From Tessaracoccus antarcticus (GTDB lineage: Bacteria > Actinomycetota > Actinomycetes > Propionibacteriales > Propionibacteriaceae), in the NCBI RefSeq assembly GCF_003688855.1, contig NZ_REFW01000002.1, forward strand, positions 434,001 to 498,000: DNA of 64,000 bases, read 5' to 3'. This document shows positions 62,681 to 64,000 of this stretch, one piece after another. The translations under genes and the position numbers were made by a program. The notes under the pieces are model-generated. The model made no database searches and was not told the origin of the DNA. It was given only the letters and a program-made list of their open reading frames with translations. Position 1 is the first letter of the stretch; each line of letters starts with the position of its first letter.

Positions 62681-63769
62681 TCAGAGCGCCATCGCGGACC
62701 CCGGGCCTGACGCCCGGCTCCACACTCCTTGCCGGAAGTCCATGTACGAAACGACGGCCACATGGGGGACCGTCAGTGCCGAGATGAGCACTAGGTAGGG
62801 GGCCAGGACCGTTTCTGGATCACCGCCCTGAGGGGGAATCGCGCAGTAGATGGCGCCGAGGAAGAGGACTGCGATAGTCGTGATGGGGGCTGCATCCATG
62901 GCGAACCGGCCCGCCACTTTCACCAACTGGCCGTGGCGCAGAAAGTGAGCACCCCGCGGGTCGAGAAGCTCCAGGCGCACGATGTGGCGAAGCGAATGCC
63001 ACAAACAGAAATAGAGACCGACGGTGAGAACGGGGGGCCCGAGGGCGAAGAACAGCGCCAGGACGACGGTCTCCATCTGATCATGAGCCCACGCACCCCG
63101 CTCGACGTGGGTCCGCGAGGTGCGCCACGTCGCCAGTGCTGTGGCGAGCACCACCAGGGCGTACACGATTCCAACGACGCCGCGACCAGTTGCATCGAGT
63201 CCCATGAAGGTCGACGAAAAGGACTGCTGTCCGAACAGCGCGATGGTGCCCAGGCGCACCCGCTCGTATGTGTCGGGGTGGAACAGGAGCGGCACGAGCA
63301 TTGGCAGCCCGCCACGGACAAGGACCGTGCCGGCGCGCAGCAGGCGTGGTTGCAGCCGACCCCGGTGAGCCTCCGCGAGATCAATCCAGAGATCACCCTG
63401 ACCCCAGTGGAACCAGGTGAGAGCAATGAATCCCACGAACGCGGTGGCAGGGGCGACCCTCCACATCAGGAGGACAACTACAGCAAGGACAAGGTAGACG
63501 ATGGCGACCGTGGCGATCGACGCCACGGTGGGACGCCGACCCGCCAATCGTGCTGGCACGAGGTGATCAAGGGCACCATGAGGCAACCCCAGAACGAGGA
63601 CACTCACCGCGAACGGGGCGATCACCACCCACGCTGGTAGGTCCGGTGTGGTCGAGAAGAACATGGCCAACACCACGAAGGCGATGCTGACCGGCGTGAA
63701 CACACGTCGTCGAAATGATCCCATATCGAAGGTGTGGCTCATGTCTGTCACCGCTCGTGCCGCAGCCAT
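62681..63769 (-). CDS. blh: Brp/Blh-family beta-carotene 15,15'-dioxygenase
   Basis: A 362-residue membrane enzyme with about eight or nine helices that should cleave beta-carotene to two retinals. The conserved His sites are 'GLPHGALDHLV', 'TWFHWGQGDLW', 'CLWHSLRHIVRLELL' and 'VPHVAVVSYMDF', which bind the iron. Retinal serves microbial rhodopsins; no rhodopsin or crt gene is visible, but the gene lies near the window edge and its upstream neighbours are cut off. ATG 63769 has an AGGGAGA site upstream. Confidence 0.88.
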   Translation of the reverse strand: MAAARAVTDMSHTFDMGSFRRRVFTPVSIAFVVLAMFFSTTPDLPAWVVIAPFAVSVLVLGLPHGALDHLVPARLAGRRPTVASIATVAIVYLVLAVVVLLMWRVAPATAFVGFIALTWFHWGQGDLWIDLAEAHRGRLQPRLLRAGTVLVRGGLPMLVPLLFHPDTYERVRLGTIALFGQQSFSSTFMGLDATGRGVVGIVYALVVLATALATWRTSRTHVERGAWAHDQMETVVLALFFALGPPVLTVGLYFCLWHSLRHIVRLELLDPRGAHFLRHGQLVKVAGRFAMDAAPITTIAVLFLGAIYCAIPPQGGDPETVLAPYLVLISALTVPHVAVVSYMDFRQGVWSRASGPGSAMAL

Positions 63770-63900
63770 GGATCTCCCTTTGCAGTGACGACGTTGACGT
63801 GCTGCAGACGCAGTGTTCTCGGGGAGTGAGAAGTATTGCCCGCTCCATTGGATTCTCGTCCGGGATACACGTGCCGCTGTGCAGTATTCGGCAAACATTG

Positions 63901-63941
63901 AGTGGCGCCCTGCTGCCCTACTCGGGTCGCAGGACGCCACT
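63901..63941. terminator. hairpin upstream of blh
   Basis: 63901-63913 pairs with 63929-63941 in a 13-bp stem with one mismatch, with CCC/GGG inside the loop. It may end a minus-strand gene beyond the window. I see no gene in 63770-64000. Confidence 0.5.
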
Positions 63942-64000
63942 GTTCTGCCTACGACGTAGCAACAACAGGTTGTGCGCTCGGGACGAGTCGCTCGAGTTCA

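Noticed and set aside
61914-63769. tRNA-Asn as an integration site with a small island behind it
   Set aside because: No integrase, no direct repeat of the tRNA 3' end in the window, and neighbouring genes have normal composition.

Overview
The window is chromosomal DNA from a high-GC Gram-positive bacterium (Actinomycetota). The evidence is strong G/C bias at third codon positions, an actinobacterial gene order (hemW ... hrcA-dnaJ ... phoH-ybeY ... corC-era ... recO/uppS; dgt ... dnaG), a DUF3097 gene, a DUF5709-like gene, a membrane-anchored mycoredoxin-like protein, and more than a dozen genes whose start codon lies only 5-7 nt after a TANNNT-like -10 box (leaderless mRNAs). A Propionibacteriaceae-type organism is my inference; no rRNA or other marker in the window proves it. 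There is no prophage, transposase or CRISPR array.

Layout. 1-5.8 kb: 3' part of a DEIH-box helicase, a CBS-domain protein, an AraC/VOC pair, an unknown gene, and a translationally coupled SDR / short AMP-ligase-like pair. 5.8-8.9 kb (minus): sugar ABC importer. 9-13.1 kb: hemW, a GT87 membrane glycosyltransferase, a flavin disulfide oxidoreductase. 13.2-15.2 kb: GntR(YtrA-like)-ABC ATPase-permease operon behind a promoter with an inverted-repeat operator. 15.3-18.6 kb: pdxH, DUF3097, an IMPase-family phosphatase and an MBL hydrolase. 18.6-22.1 kb: CIRCE-hrcA-dnaJ-tgt, followed by the convergent queuosine-precursor transporter. 23-25.1 kb: DUF5709, phoH, ybeY. 25.2-29.2 kb: a large secreted multidomain sialidase inserted into the conserved ybeY-corC-era block. 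29.3-31.5 kb: corC-like gene and era. 31.5-33.7 kb: two REP-like repeats, then leuA behind a leaderless Leu-rich leader peptide and an SD-sequestering attenuator. 33.7-35.1 kb: a serine hydrolase flanked on both sides by palindromic arrays with ~20-bp periodicity. 35.1-37.8 kb: GNAT and uppS (minus), a membrane protein and recO (plus).

37.8-40.9 kb (minus): zinc operon znuA-znuC-znuB-zur with a Zur-like box over the leaderless znuA start. 41-47 kb: ROK regulator, sugar ABC importer and a NagZ-type GH3 enzyme, a coherent amino-sugar or wall-fragment uptake locus. 47-56.7 kb: an ABM-domain protein, M3 oligopeptidase, mycoredoxin-like protein, SRPBCC protein, dusB, gltA, small membrane and VOC proteins, dgt, and an orphan FetB/UPF0014 permease. 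56.9-64 kb: dnaG, a divergent sigma-70-like factor, an NhaD-like antiporter, an unknown gene, tRNA-Asn(GTT), a secreted excalibur protein, and a Brp/Blh-type carotene dioxygenase (retinal synthesis).

The strongest candidates for something new are (i) the leuA leader, where a perfect 9-bp anti-sequestor in the leader ORF competes with a stem that masks the leuA ribosome-binding site; (ii) the paired palindromic arrays around the serine hydrolase; (iii) the tandem Cys/Trp module at the C terminus of the sialidase; and (iv) the short AMP-ligase-like protein with no recognisable A10 lysine, coupled to an SDR.
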